Positions 22,240 through 34,822 of a DNA stretch of 64,000 nucleotides are shown here, one piece after another (the stretch's first letter is position 1; each line of letters opens with the position of its first letter). Made by a program: the position numbers and the translations under genes. Below the pieces are notes generated by a model. That model made no database searches. It was not told the origin of the DNA and saw nothing but the letters and a program-made list of their open reading frames with translations. The stretch is from NCBI GenBank assembly GCA_900155495.1, contig FTLJ01000362.1, positions 101,602 through 165,601 of the forward strand, in the 5' to 3' direction. Origin of the DNA: Porogramme epimiltina. Its lineage: Eukaryota > Basidiomycota > Agaricomycetes > Polyporales > Polyporaceae.

Positions 22240-25200
22240 TCTCATCAAGTTGTATGACATGATTTAACGACGTATGGGATGAGCAGTGCTTTGCGTGGAT
22301 CTCTGTCGCGTCATCACCGTTCCTTGGGCGATATCTCATTGATATTGTTGACGCTCTCGAGTGATCTAATCGTGGCTCTCGTGCTTTAGTAAATGGCTGT
22401 GCGAATGCTGTGGATGGTGCTGTACGTTAACGAATGACATCATTGTACGCCATATAGCCGTATCCGAGAGAGCGATCCCCCGCAGAAGCGAAGGAAGAGA
22501 ACGGCAAGCTTGAAATGATGACGTTACTACTTGTGCAAGGTTGGCTGGAGGGGAGAGAATCCATAACTGTGCTCAGTTCAGTACCATGTCTTGCGACGTC
22601 ATCGCAGTCCAGGACTGTAAGCGTACATACGCGGCTCCGCAGGTATCGACGGCTCGACACAAACGTTGAAGTCAAACGACACCCCTCCTCACGACGTCAT
22701 CGGGTCCATAAGGGTGCGTGGCCTCCCTGTGCGCACATATCGGTGATTCATAGTGGAACCTTACCCACAGCCGTGATGATTCAACACGATGCGTTCATTA
22801 GCCATGAACACAAAATGTTCGTCTGGCGCCCGGGGCAATCATGCATCGCGTACGTACACCTGTCCGCGGTTCTTCCATTCGCCCCGCACTGGGACTCCAG
22901 GAAGAGTCGAAGAGCGTGAGGATAGCGCTTGCCCCAATATTACATGTCGAACATTGTAGAAATGACCTAAGCAGATATCATATTGTGGATTTGGATAACG
23001 TACATGGGTGGTGTCGGGCTCGGGGCGGAGAAGTACAGTAACTTCGGACGTACGTACGCTCAGCCGCCCTTCATCCGTCCATCCGTCCTCGCCGCACTGG
23101 GGAAGAAGAGCTGAAAGGTACGGGCACGGTTAGAGCGGGGATGTAGGCACTTGTCCTAGGTTTAGGGAAGGACTTCGATTCGATGTCGAACGTTGAACGT
23201 TGAAATCGAAAACCTGCTGAAACTTGAGTTTCCGCGCTCCTACCTGGGCGTCCGATGACACCGACAGAAAACGAGGCTGACAGAGCCAGCCCACTGCTGC
23301 CTTGACCCGGCCGCTAAGCTCCAGCCTCAACATTGAACCTCTGCTCTCCCAGGTCTCCGCGTTCGAAACGAGACCCGTGGACCGCACAAAAGGCGGACAC
23401 GAGGGCCGACAAAGCACTCCGATCGCCAGCCTCCAGCCAGGGCAGGGCACAGGGCTCTGGCCGGGTCTCAGAGACGCCAGAAGACGCGAGCTTCCGCAGA
23501 AGGCAAGTGGGACGAGAAACGAGGCAGACGGCACTTCGCGTGTGGCCGGCCTTCCGTTTCTTGACGTGCGCCCGGGCACGTTGCGCACCAGCACCCTCTG
23601 CTGACCCCGCGCGCGCGCGTGCCGGGCCCGGCGTTTGCGCGGGCTTCCTGCAAGTCAGGTATTGCGTCCCTGGGAGCGCAGCAGCGATGCGTCGAGCTGA
23701 ACGCGCGCGAGATCGTATCGTGCATCATGGGTAGGGCTCGTGCGACGTCTTGGACGGCTTCACGGGGTGCGCGGAGGCTGGGGATCGGGAACGCGGAGGC
23801 TAGAGATCGGAGACGCGGGTGTGAAGGGAGGGCGTGGGGAGACGCGCGAGCGCGAGACGGCGAGACGGCGACGGCGAGCGGCGCGCCGAGAGATGGGGTC
23901 TGGGAAGAGCGAGAAGAGCAGGTCCGTAAGCTCGTGGCGCGTGTGGTACCGGCGAGAGAGGCGAGGTGACGGTCGCCGAGCGTCGACGCGTTGGAGCTGG
24001 GCGCGAGAAACTTCGGTCGTGAGGCGTCGTCATAAGTTGCGTCGACGAGCTTGCGCATGTTGGACATGCCTGCGCACAAGAAGGCGGTGAGAGCACAGAC
24101 GAGGAGTCAAGCGAGAGAGGAGACATACGTCGACAATGAGACGGGCTTCAGATATGCCCCTCCCCACCTGCTCGATCTGGCGGCAACATGCCGCTCCGCA
24201 CTTGCACATTGCGTGCCGTACGACGCTCCGTCCCGAAAACATGCTTCGTTGCTACACGCATGCCCATGGTGAAGCCGAACTGAAGACGAAGCTCCGCAGC
24301 TCGCACCCGATGAGCGGCATCTAATCGCACCGCGTCCGGCCGGCGACAAAGCAGAGAAGACGGCGTCCGCGGTACGTAAGACTCCCTGCACCTCCAGGGG
24401 GCGTGTCGCGGTCATGTGCGCGGCGCGTACACGCGGCCGTCACGGGACCGCCCGCCGCGCGCCGTTCAAGCTCCCGATGGGAGCTTCGCCCTCCTCTTGG
24501 GAGGCGTTTGAGTGGCCGGAAGCAGGAAGGTGTAAGGGAGCAGGAGGACAAGCGCCCCCTCCGGGCGCCTGTCCGTGGGGACGGATATGGGGAGACGGTT
24601 CCTGGAAGCTTGCATGCGGGGCGGCGCGGCAGGGTCTCGTGCGTCAAGTTGCCCGCACGCTCAGGAGCGTCCCGGGGTAGTGGTTGTCCGATCGCACGAA
24701 GCGTTGGGGGAGCTCGGAGGCGCGAGCGAAGCTATAGAGGTGAGCCAGGGCGCGCGTCTAGCTTGGAGGCGGTGAATAGGTTGTGTGCGTTTGCTATTGC
24801 GTGGCTGAGATGCGTCCACGGCTGCTGCGGCTGAGTATTCACGGCGTTCTGTGCGTCCCTGAGTGCCCGTTCGATGCTTGCACCCTATGGGGTTCGTTTG
24901 TTCGTCGGACAACGGCCTGACGATCCGGGGGTGGGGTCGGAGATAGGATACGCGCGCGTAGGGGCGGGTCGCTCGTACGTTCCGTCTGGCGTTCGATGGA
25001 CATGCCGGCGCTTGAGTACGGAAATGTGTGCGGGGGCGGGGTGCGGGCATACGGGGATGGGATGTATGGGCGTGTGTGTCCTGTCGCTGTGCGGCGTGCC
25101 TGGATCAGACCCCAGCGGACCAGTTACGGCGTCGAGCACTGAATGATGTGTCTCTCTGGTGGTCCTCACCTGTGGCCCGGCTGTCCTCGGGTGTGAGAAG

Positions 25201-25380
25201 GCAAGATGGGCGGCGGTGTGTAAGAATGGCGGAACGGGTGGGGAACCATCGTCATGTGGCCGTTTGTTCTATACCGTCGCACTGCATCGTGTCAAGTATT
25301 CTGGCTTCAGTCTTGCGTCAGCAGACGTCTTAGTCGTCCGATGGTTCCAAGAAATGTGTGCGAAATCCCTGTAAGTGGAA
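22240..25380. other. Gene-poor region
   Basis: No gene I can support. Minus-strand frames around 23468-24400 contain an acceptor-like TTGTGCGCAG near 24070 and plausible short exons, but no domain or conserved motif is recognisable, so I do not call a gene. Confidence 0.4.
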
Positions 25381-25382
25381 TA

Positions 25383-25723
25383 CAGTCAACTCCCTTATGG
25401 CTCATAATCGAGAATTACAATAGACATGATCCATAACCCCCCTACGCTCAACACTGCATAGTTACCTTCAGGGTCAGAGCCTACATAACCAAAGGGGTCG
25501 CATGATCGAAAGAGTGAATGTATCTTACCTCATATAGCTGCTTGGACTCAAGTACTGAACGCAGTATCTTCCCTAAGCGTCACTTGATTGCCATTCGCTC
25601 CATTCGGATGGTCTTTGATTAGTGCTCTTGAGGTTGGGCACTCGCCGCTCAGAGTACATAGCCATCCATAACCCACAATTGCGATCTTCTCCCGGCAGGT
25701 AAAGGTCATAAGGGAGTTGGCTG
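25383..25723. mobile_element. 341-bp MITE with pogo/Tc1-mariner-like ends and TA duplication
   Basis: The ends are inverted repeats: CAGTCAACTCCCTTATG at the left and its near-complement (CATAAGGGAGTTGGCTG) at the right, one mismatch over 17 bases. A TA dinucleotide flanks each end (25381-25382 and 25724-25725), the target-site duplication of the Tc1/mariner superfamily. Ends beginning CAGT are typical of pogo/Tigger-type elements. No coding sequence lies inside, so it is non-autonomous. Confidence 0.75.
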
Positions 25724-25725
25724 TA

Positions 25726-26986
25726 CCGAGAGTCAGGAACAAGCATTCAGTGAGAACGGGGTACTGACAGTAACACGGGACCTGAGAGACATCTCAGCGG
25801 CACATCACACGACGGCCTGAAATGGTATCGCCTCATGGACCTGCCTCGACCCCCAACAAAGGCCGGTTCGCGACGCCCCATCGCCCAGACCCCAGACGCT
25901 ACCGGCGTGGGAGGGCGTCGGGGCGGGGGGAGGGGGTACTAGCGCGCCACTAGGATCCAGATTATCTCGGCATTATCTGATCAGCGCAAAGTCAACCCGC
26001 TCGACGTTACTGCCGTGCGGGTGGAGGGGGTCCGGCAGCGTCCAGGCTTGGATGATCACGGAGGCCGATAACTTACGGCTGGGGCGAGAAGCTTGATGTC
26101 CGCTGAGCGTTGGGCGCAATGGGCGGGATGACATGGGCTCACAGCGCGAAGCTTCTGTCAACGCGAGCGCGCAAGAAGCGGTGGATCAGTCGCGCGTTGG
26201 AGGCTCGGATGTTACTCACGGGGCATGACATGCACGCAGTGTGAGAGCGCGAGCACGCGCGGGACGCCCCACGATGGTGTCAGCTGTGGCATTGGAGAGG
26301 GATTCCCATGGTCGGCTGCTGGAGGTGAATAGAGGCCCTGTGCGCAGCGGTACACGATAATCGCGTGGCGGACAACCTGGTGACATGCACGCGATGGCCG
26401 GGAGGAGGTGCATGGAGGCGTGGTAGGAGGAGACAGGAAAGAGCGAGAAGGGGCCGGGCGGGCGGTGTGCGCTGGGCTGGCTGGAGCAAGGCTGGAGCCT
26501 CGGAGTCGGGGGGCGGCGGTGTAGCGGCCCACGGGAGCAGGCGAGCCTCCGTCAACCCTCCGTCCATTTGCACGGGCCGTGCCTGTGAAAACCCGGTGGG
26601 CGCGGCTAGCTCGCGAAATGCTCCGGTGGCGCTTATCCCCTCCTGAATAAGGGCCTGAGGCCTGAAGCTTATTAGGGTACCAATTGTCCCGCAATTGTAC
26701 CAGCTTTGAGGGTGCCGGATCTGCATAGCACTATTGCACTAGCCCGCTGATCTCTGGAAACGACCCTCATTCAGTGGAGCAGCGGAGCCAGAGTATCACG
26801 ATAGGAGTATAGTCGTCCGAAAGCGTTGAGTAGACAGATCTTCCGTCTTTTGTGTCGCTCTCGTGCACAGGCGGCAACGCTGACGCACCGGTTATCCTCT
26901 TGGGCGTCCATCAGCCTGAGCCGCGGTGATTGGCGGAGCGGGCTGATAGAAATAATCAATTAGCTGCGCTATGCGGTTACCCGCAC
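25726..26986. other. Intergenic region upstream of Ser/Pro-rich copy B
   Basis: Nothing recognised apart from promoter-side DNA at its right end. Confidence 0.4.
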
Positions 26987-26994
26987 ATAAATAT
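26987..26994 (+). promoter_or_regulatory. TATA-like box of Ser/Pro-rich copy B
   Basis: ATAAATAT about 290 bp upstream of the ATG, followed by a C-rich leader. Confidence 0.4.
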
Positions 26995-27277
26995 CCAGCC
27001 GGAGCTCGCTCCGTCGGTCACAAAACCGTACCTCCACCTCACCGCGAGGCGTCTGCCTCACCTTCTTCCTCGCGCTAGTTCGCCATACATATACCCCCGC
27101 CGAGCATACCCATCCTCTCCCCGTCGTCACTGCGGCTCACCCACGCGGATCCGCGTTCCCCATCCCTGCATCCTCATCTCTACCCTTCTCCGACACTCAC
27201 CCTCGTCGGTCCCCCTTCATCTCCAACAAAGGACTCACCCCTCACCACTCTACCACCTCCCCGCCACTGCAACAACA

Positions 27278-28072
27278 ATGACGGAATACGACTACTCCCC
27301 AGACGCCGTAGAGCGTTTCCAGGCAAAAATGGCAGGCGTTGGACGCTGGGCGAGCGACCAAAGGTATTACGCTCCCAAGTACTCCAACCCCTTCATCCCT
27401 GAGGACCAGGCGTCCTCCTCTCCCCGCCCTACTCCCGTCTCCCGTCAAGACTCCTACGCCCGCCCCAGCGAGCGCTCCGCTCCTACCCGGTCTCGTACGC
27501 TGCCCGCCAATGTCACCGGGGCAAGCTACGGCTACGGTCAGACATCCCGCGCACTTGCGTATGCTCAGCAGAGCGACTCATCATCGCCTTCACGGGGCCA
27601 CCATCGTTCTGGCTCCCAACCACCAGATCCTCGCCGCGCCTATACAACACCTGCCCCAGTGGCGTACGGCGCGCATCACGCCACGCCGCGGGCATCACCT
27701 GTGGTATACGCCTCGCACCACCAGCCCGCTGGCGCCCCCCAGAACTTCGTCGAGTACAAGATCACCCCTGGCCAGCCCATTGTCCTCCCCCCACCACGCC
27801 ACGGGGAGAGGTTCGTCATCATCCCGCCCAAGGGCGGCCGCGTCGACATCATCCCGAACCCCGACTCGCGCTCACATTCGCGCTCTGGCTCGCGCGGCCA
27901 CGGGAGCCGCAGCGGCAGCAAGGACGGGAGCAGCCCGACGAAGAAGAGCGGCGACCCCCTCTTCAAGCGTCTCTTCACTGGGCTCACGCCCAACATCGAG
28001 TGGGGCAGCGACGGCTCGCGTTCATCAAGCAGCCGCCGCGAGAGCAGCAGGCGGCGCTCGGCGTCCCGGTGA
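27278..28072 (+). CDS. Ser/Pro-rich low-complexity protein, copy B (paralogue of 3852-5583)
   Basis: Function unknown. A single exon encodes 264 residues; the ATG lies in CAACAATGAC, a good fungal context, after a C/T-rich leader. It starts MTEYDYSPDAVERFQ, parallel to MTEYATDPEVIQEF of copy A. It then has Ser/Pro/Tyr-rich repeats (DPRRAYTTPAPVAYG, parallel to DPRRAPAYGQPSSLSY in copy A) and a TPGQPIVLPPPRHGERFVIIP segment equivalent to the SPGQ strand of copy A. A Ser/Arg/Gly linker follows, and near the C terminus the basic-aromatic motif DPLFKRLFTG that matches KPFFARIFSR of copy A. An SR-rich tail (SSSSRRESSRRRSASR) is specific to this copy. The shared blocks at both ends, with divergent low-complexity between them, point to one family of short-motif, disordered proteins. 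Confidence 0.9.
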   Translation: MTEYDYSPDAVERFQAKMAGVGRWASDQRYYAPKYSNPFIPEDQASSSPRPTPVSRQDSYARPSERSAPTRSRTLPANVTGASYGYGQTSRALAYAQQSDSSSPSRGHHRSGSQPPDPRRAYTTPAPVAYGAHHATPRASPVVYASHHQPAGAPQNFVEYKITPGQPIVLPPPRHGERFVIIPPKGGRVDIIPNPDSRSHSRSGSRGHGSRSGSKDGSSPTKKSGDPLFKRLFTGLTPNIEWGSDGSRSSSSRRESSRRRSASR

Positions 28073-28740
28073 CGGTCGCCCGCGCTTCTTCCGCGTTGCT
28101 TCCTCGGCCCCTCTCGCTCTCCCCTCTCCCCGTTCCGTGTACACGTCACTACTTCCGTCGAGGCTCTCGGCACGTACGTCCGCGATCCGTCCCGAGTCGG
28201 ACACTTCGCTCGTTCCGACCCCTCTGGCTTCCCCCCTCCCACTCTCCATCTCGTGCACACACCACCCTCCCCGTCGACGCCATCGGTACGCGGTCCCGCG
28301 ATTAGTCCCCAGTCGGATGCTTCGCTCGCATCGGCCGAGGCGTCCGTGTCTATTCCGTCACATTATTGGCTTCGGCCTACGTGCCATGTACGCGGATCCG
28401 CTGGGCCTCGCTTCGTTCATCTCCGCCCGTCCGCGCACCAGACACTTTCGTTCATCTCTCATCGTCATCGCCATCTCCTTCCCCCGCATTCTCAAGCCCC
28501 TGGATTTGTCTTTACCCCACTTCTATCCCCTCTCCGTTCCCGTCTCACACCTCATCCCCCACATTGGTGCCCTTCGCCGGATCCGGTTATCACGGCCGCG
28601 CGCGTCGCGGCCGTGCCCCCCGAACCCTCCCCCACGACGCTCCCTGTACTTCAGTAATAGATATAATCCGACTCGAGCCGTATCGCCTCCGCCTTGTGGC
28701 GCTGGTATCCCTATCATCAGTGTAGCTCCGCTGCTGTAGG
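28073..28740 (+). other. Pyrimidine-rich 3' flank of copy B with a 116-bp degenerate duplication
   Basis: C/T-rich in mRNA sense, like the flank of copy A. Within it 28136-28217 and 28252-28334 are diverged direct repeats with a 116-bp period; the shared core includes GTCGGACACTTCGCTCG versus GTCGGATGCTTCGCTCG. I read the region as 3' UTR rather than coding. Confidence 0.55.
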
Positions 28741-31700
28741 ATGTACTTGTATCGGAATTGTACGTAGACACGACTTAGACACGCTTGCAATACCACGACA
28801 TTTGATGACCGGACCCCGACGTGAGCCTAAGATCTGAGAGCTTGAGGCCTAGATGGCGCGGCCGTACGCCCGCGCGTTCTGCAGGGAACATCGAGAAGGC
28901 CGCCGGCGTACAGCCTATCCGCCACGCATCCATCGATGCGCGGCGGACGGTCTCCGAGGGTGAAGGGTATGTCGGGGCGTCGGGCCTGCATCCAAGACTA
29001 CCCTGGACAGAATTCGAAGCCCGCACCCGCGCTCGTCTTGTTCTCTTGTTCTGTGGTCGCGCGCGCAAGCGCGATGGGCGCTGAGAAGCGCAGTGGCGGG
29101 TCTTGTCTTCCGTCTTCCGTTCATTCAGCTTCGTGCAGGCAACCGGCCTCCGATGCGGGGTGGGCTGGGGGTGTGGCCTGCTGTGCGAGAATGCTTCCGA
29201 GCGGTGGACGGGCGGCGTGGACCGCCTTCGGTGGCCGTACGTGGTCGCGAACCATCGCCCGTGGACGGACGAGTATAGCGGCCAGTCCCGAGGAGGCGCA
29301 GCGCGATGGGGGGCGCCCGGGCGCAGGGACGGTGGGCGTGTGTATGTCGGATGCCGGATGTCGGATGTCGCCATTGGACACAGGGTGCACCCACGGGTGT
29401 TGCGAAAACGTCCGGCGCAGTTCCACGCGTGCGTGTTTTGACAATACCCTCGGGAGTCGGCGGGGTGGCCGGGTGCCCTCTGACCTCCTCCTTTCACGCT
29501 GACATAGGGGGTCGTGCGCGTGCTCGTTCGGCTGAGAGCGTTGTGGGAACATGTAGGTCCATATAGGAGCGGCAAGCGGGTGCGCCTTGCCCGCGATCGA
29601 GGAGCGAATCTCAGGAAACAAGGCGAGATCACCGACAGTGCACACATAGGGGATCAACAAGCTGCCAGTGGTCCAAACGGAAACGCGATCCCAAGCCCAC
29701 CATCCGACGATGGTCGCGAGGAGCCCCTCGGGCGGGGCTGGCAATCTCGATGGGCGAAACAAGACGTGTTGGATGAGCGTGACAAGTCGCCGCTGACAGG
29801 TGTGGCGAAATTGCCAAATTCCACGCGGCCCGGGGGCCCGATCGCGATCCAGGCACGGACCGACTCGGGGCGCGGGCGCGATCAATACGATGAGATCCTC
29901 GTGTTCTTGCCGCTGCTGCTTGTCAAATGCCCGTAGCGACGTGCGGTCTGGGCTGTGGACAGCAGTGGTGAAGGGTATGTCCACCAGGTCGGTCATTTCG
30001 AGGGCGCGAGGGTTGTATTCGACATTGTTTCCAGGCGAGGTAGGTCGTGAATGGAGGTTTATTAAAAGGCCGTGTATTAAGGACTTCTTGGCACTAGCCG
30101 ATTCCCAGCCTGCGAGCAGTGTGACTGCGCCGCACAGTGCCTTCTTTCATTACCTCTACCGTGTGCGATTGAAGCGTTGAGACTTTCTCTCCTGGAGATG
30201 ACGGACATGCGACGTATATGAATGACGACGGTCCGAATCCACATTTCGGTCAGCTTCACCTTAATGTTGCGGGGAGGATATCACATTGCCATACAATGTT
30301 TTTGTGCCTCCAGCTACCTTTGTTGCATATCACAGGAGGAACGCCTGACAAGTTACACTACCTAGACACTCGTGGTGAGTGGAAAGACGCTGCCGGCGGC
30401 GCCGTGCCCGACGGCGAAAGGACATGTGGCTGTGTCGGCGCCACGTGGGCCCGCCCTCGGTCGGGATTTCCCGCCCCCCGCCACTTCGGGTATCCAATTT
30501 GGGACGAGGACGACGTCGCCTTGTTCAATGTCCGCCTCGCTCTTCACCTCCTTTCCCCCGCCATCCCCTCCCAGCCCCCTCATTCCCTTTCTAAAGTCCG
30601 TTCAGGACAGAGGTGCTTGTATCGTGCTCTTCGGACGACATTCAAACCTTTTCGACTCTCCTATAACTACAACTCGTGGTGAAAGCAACTGTCGTCCTCC
30701 CAGGTTTACCCTTGATCCCGGTGGCTCAACGCAGATGACGTTGACACGTCATCAGGCCATCCGAGGTAATCCGTATATTTTGTGTGGTTGCGGAAGATAC
30801 GCTGAAACTCACCCATAGTGTATGAGACTGAGTTCATTGTCTTGTGCGGCACGATTGAGGTTAACTCTTTTACGACCTAGACGTGCACGATCATCGGGTG
30901 GTGCTCCTTCCGCCGTCTACGTAGGTTTCGTGCTCCGTGATTCAGGTGTAGTACTTCTCCGCTATTCAAGGTTTGTCTCATCTCTAACTTCTGTCAAGTT
31001 CTCTATCTATGTCTCGGACGCCGTCGCAGCACCGACGGCGTACCGCACAATTGACGAGAGACATCCTCGTTTTCTCTTGAGCCTATATGATACGGAAGTG
31101 GAAGTGGGCAGGCTCCGTCCCCTATTTCATCCACTCGGGAAGAGGTGACCTTGGTTGCAGCACGAATTCAATTACCCGCAACCTTACTTGCCCTTTCCGG
31201 ACTCCCAGTAACGGGCATGCAGTAACAACGAAATTCCGGCGGCACTCCACGTACCGTCCCCTGTTCTGACTCGATCGCTCGTGAAAACACCGGAAGATAT
31301 TCACAACTTGCAAGTGATATAGAGAGGTGGGTTTGCCTACAACTACTACTTTGGGTTCAGTTACCTTGAACACGGTTCATGAACAGGTTCTGCAAAACTG
31401 AGCTCTCACCGTCATCCTGGTATCCCTCTCCCCATGAAAAATTGTCAAGCTCTGTATCCGGGTCTCAGATACTGTCACATCTTCAACGACTATATACTGC
31501 GCGCCTTCACGTCATCGACAGCGGCTATCCCACTTGACTCTGGGGTATATTTGGTACTACGAGGGCAGAGAGCGATACCGCCCTTCTTCGAGTGAACCAT
31601 TCACCGAAAGGTGAGCTTCGTCTCCGCATCCATCAAGTTCCCGGAGGCTTACCTGCCTTTTCTAAACCTATTGCGACACAGATTCAGCAATCCAGAGATT

Positions 31701-34700
31701 CCAGTGGCCTTCCGTATATGGCATGCCCGCCTTGACTCGATTGCTCGTGGGAGCACCGACATCCGTTTACAAGTACCGTGTAAGAAATGCAGTGATGTGG
31801 GCCGGCCATCGTCTACCGCATCCGGGACAGTGCGCCTTAATGCCGTTCAAGGCGAGATGCTACGGCATCCGCTTCTAATTACTATGGAAAGGCCGACATC
31901 CTGACGTTCGCACATCCTATGTCTTCTTTCCATAAGTTTCCATATGTTGACACGCGTTTCAGGTGCAATAGGGATGCTTGGATGCGCAAATCCGACTACT
32001 CCCAGGCACTCTCGGTGTATATAACAACTCACTCCAAGCGTAGCAACGTAACCTTCCTCCCGCCCCTCTATCGTCGCATCCTTTCGTACCGCAGCCAACA
32101 TCCCATGACGCCCTAGTGATATCAGAAGCACGATCATGTCCTGGCCGCTCGTTCTCCCCTCACAACTCTTCACAGGTGCCTCGTGTTCGATACATTTGGC
32201 TACCTTTGACGTCCAAAGGCCTCGTTGTTTCCGACCACGCAGAAGCGCCCTATAGTGATGCCACGTCTTATACAGCATGTCGCTCGAGTTCGCACCCTCA
32301 GCTGCTATCGATCGACTCGTTCCTCCTCGTCTACCTTCCAGCAAGGTCTTGCAAGTCCCCGCCTACGTATCTCGCTCTTCACCGCCTGGTCGTCGACTCA
32401 CGGTGGCTCAGATCAGAAAAGGCATCAAGATTGTGGGTCCAGCAGCCGCCTTACCTCGCAACACCTCCCGCGTTGCCCTCGGGTATATTCAGTCGACCTT
32501 GTTTGTGCCGCGTCGTTCGCTTAGCTAGGTGTGCTTTCGCCTTGCGACCTTCGGGGGGCGTTTCCAACTACGTACTGACTATAACTCATTATTGTCTATG
32601 CATACAGAATATTGGAAGCATTCTAAGATACTATAAACCTGCCCTGTGGTTGCATGAATGTTGCGGAGGTCTGTCAACCATCAGAGCGCCCATGCCTCCC
32701 CGCGCCGCGTGCCCGCGCACGCGCCCACAAATTCCCTGGCGTGCGCCACACGACCACCTCGTTGCAACCTAGGGCCTGCGCTGAAACTGATAGGTGATCG
32801 CCCTCTCGGGAGAGCGCCGCTCTGTCCCTCCGACACGGACGCTTCATAAATTCCATCGCCCCGCTGCAAATTTGCCGCCCATCCCCCTTTGGCTCTCCTC
32901 CTACCTCCAGTGCGGACGCGAACGCGAAGATGACAGCCCCCTGGACGTAACACCGCAACGGCCGCGCCTCTTGCATACAGATCTCGTGGTCGACAGGCTA
33001 ATCCGACCTGTCATATCGGTGCATGCTCCGTCCTCGTCGTCGTCGGCTGCATCCCCAACACTTGCCTCATCGAGCCCGCCTACAGGCACAAGATAATCCT
33101 CAATCTCCTTCCTTCCACGATCTTCCAACGACCACCCCACATAACGATCCGCCCGGGATACTTCTACGAATGCGCGCCCCGAATCGTGGCGATGCTGGCC
33201 AGTCTTCGTTGATGACACTATGTTCTACTCACGTGATCAACACCCAGGGCTTTTATTCCTCGCTTCGGTTTGAAGACGTACAACGGGCAATCCTTTCATC
33301 CAGTCGCACATCTAATTGCTATCGCGGGGCTGGGAAGTTGCCGGTGAGGACGTCACAACTGCGGCGCTGGCTTGGTCACTTGGGTCTGCACTAGACACAT
33401 CCTTCCGTCTGTACTGTCCATTACTAGTGAGTTTCTTGACGTTCTCGGCTGCTGCACACGACAGTTGACAGACGCTCTGCAGGCGCGTGCCGTAATATAT
33501 GATCATCCCGGTCGGCTCCAACTAATATCGATAGAAATTCCGGACGTGAACGTACGACATTCGCCTGGAATAGCGAGGAGACTTCCATGCCTGCACCCCC
33601 AACGGGTGTGCTTCATCACGGATATCGGACCTCAGCCCCCATCGCGCGCACTCACGAGGACCTAGCGCCCCCGCATCCCGCCGTTCCTCCGCCTGCAGTA
33701 GCCGCCATCGGCCAATCCAAGCACAAGGGCGGGCAAGACGCTCTCATCGATGGGCGGCACGCGCGACGTGGCCGTCATCTCCGCCGTATTGCACTCCGCG
33801 AAAGGGCCCGCTTCGTCGCGGTGCTCGCGGCCGGCGCGCAGGGCCCTTGTGCGCACCAGCTTCTTCCCCCCAGGCCTTGTATTTTCGGCGTCGCCTGACG
33901 CGCGGGAGGCCCCTGATGGAATGCCCGGCGAGCGGTGCGCGTCCAGAGCATCCCCTCCTGCGCGCCCGCGTTGCTGACATAAACTCCAACCTTGATAACT
34001 TGGGAGCAGGCGGCGTGATCGTGGATCACGCACGCCGTTATTCCAGGCGCGCGGCGGAAATATTCCCTCGTCCCCTCTTTTCGCCCGCCCGCCCGCCCCT
34101 CCTACCCACGCAGACCCCACCCAGGCTCGGCGGGTGGGGCCCGCGCGGCCGGGACCCCGAGCGGAGGCTGGTGCGCCCAGCGCGTCGCCTTTGGGCCGCG
34201 CGCGGCGCCAGCCCAGTCCGCGGGGAGCCAATCGCGCGGCGCGGCGCGGGCGCGACCGCGTGCTCCGCGCCGCATTGGGGGCGAGGCCGCGCGCACGGGA
34301 CCCATTCTGCGGCGAGGAAGCCCCCAGCACCACCGTCATGCGCATGCACACGGGCGGGGGCCCTCCCAGCTCGGCGTTCAAACTAGGCTCGCAGGTTGGT
34401 AAACCCGCGAAGGCGTCCGGGGCGGGCTTCCCTCCTGCCCGCCCTTCGACGTTCTGGCTTCTGAGAGACGTTCTCGCGTTCTCGTTCTCATTCTCACTGG
34501 GTGGGCACGGGCGCGCCGCGTGCGGGCGCGGTTCTGCCGGGGCATTCAGCCCAAGCGGGCGATTGCGTCCCGCGCGCGGGGAGCCGCGAGCGGTCCCACG
34601 GATGGGGTGAGGAGTGAGGTAAGGTAAGGTAAGCAGTCTATTCAGCGGCGTATGGGAACGCGTACGTGCGCGGGCGGGCGCAGAGGAAGTGCGCCTGCGA

Positions 34701-34822
34701 AATAGGTACCAGGGGGGCGAGAGAGAAAAAGGGGCCGCGGACGCGGGAAATAACCTAGCGGGGTGAGTGCGGAGGAGGGTCCTGAGCGGAAATCGAGGGG
34801 AAGGGACGGGAGAGAGAGTCAA
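28741..34822. other. Gene-poor region
   Basis: No gene is supported. A minus-strand frame (29996-29121) has a TATA-like sequence about 65 bp upstream but no recognisable domain. From about 30200 to 33600 the composition is lower in GC and contains short, possibly decayed coding fragments on the plus strand that I cannot assign. From 33660 to 34820 the DNA is again very GC-rich. Confidence 0.4.

Noticed and set aside
23468..24420. Possible multi-exon minus-strand gene with acceptor TTGTGCGCAG near 24070
   Set aside because: No consistent phase-keeping model and no conserved motif could be found.
29121..29996. Possible gene (MTDLVDIPFTT...) with a TATA-like sequence upstream
   Set aside because: The first 45 residues look plausible, but no family is recognisable and the rest is low-complexity; not enough to call.
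31140..31830. Two weakly similar plus-strand segments (TGACTCGATYGCTCGTG...CACCG) suggesting a duplicated coding relic
   Set aside because: Similarity is limited to about 30 bases and neither segment can be tied to a protein family.
33662..34822. 386-codon minus-strand open frame
   Set aside because: Composition-driven; no recognisable protein features.
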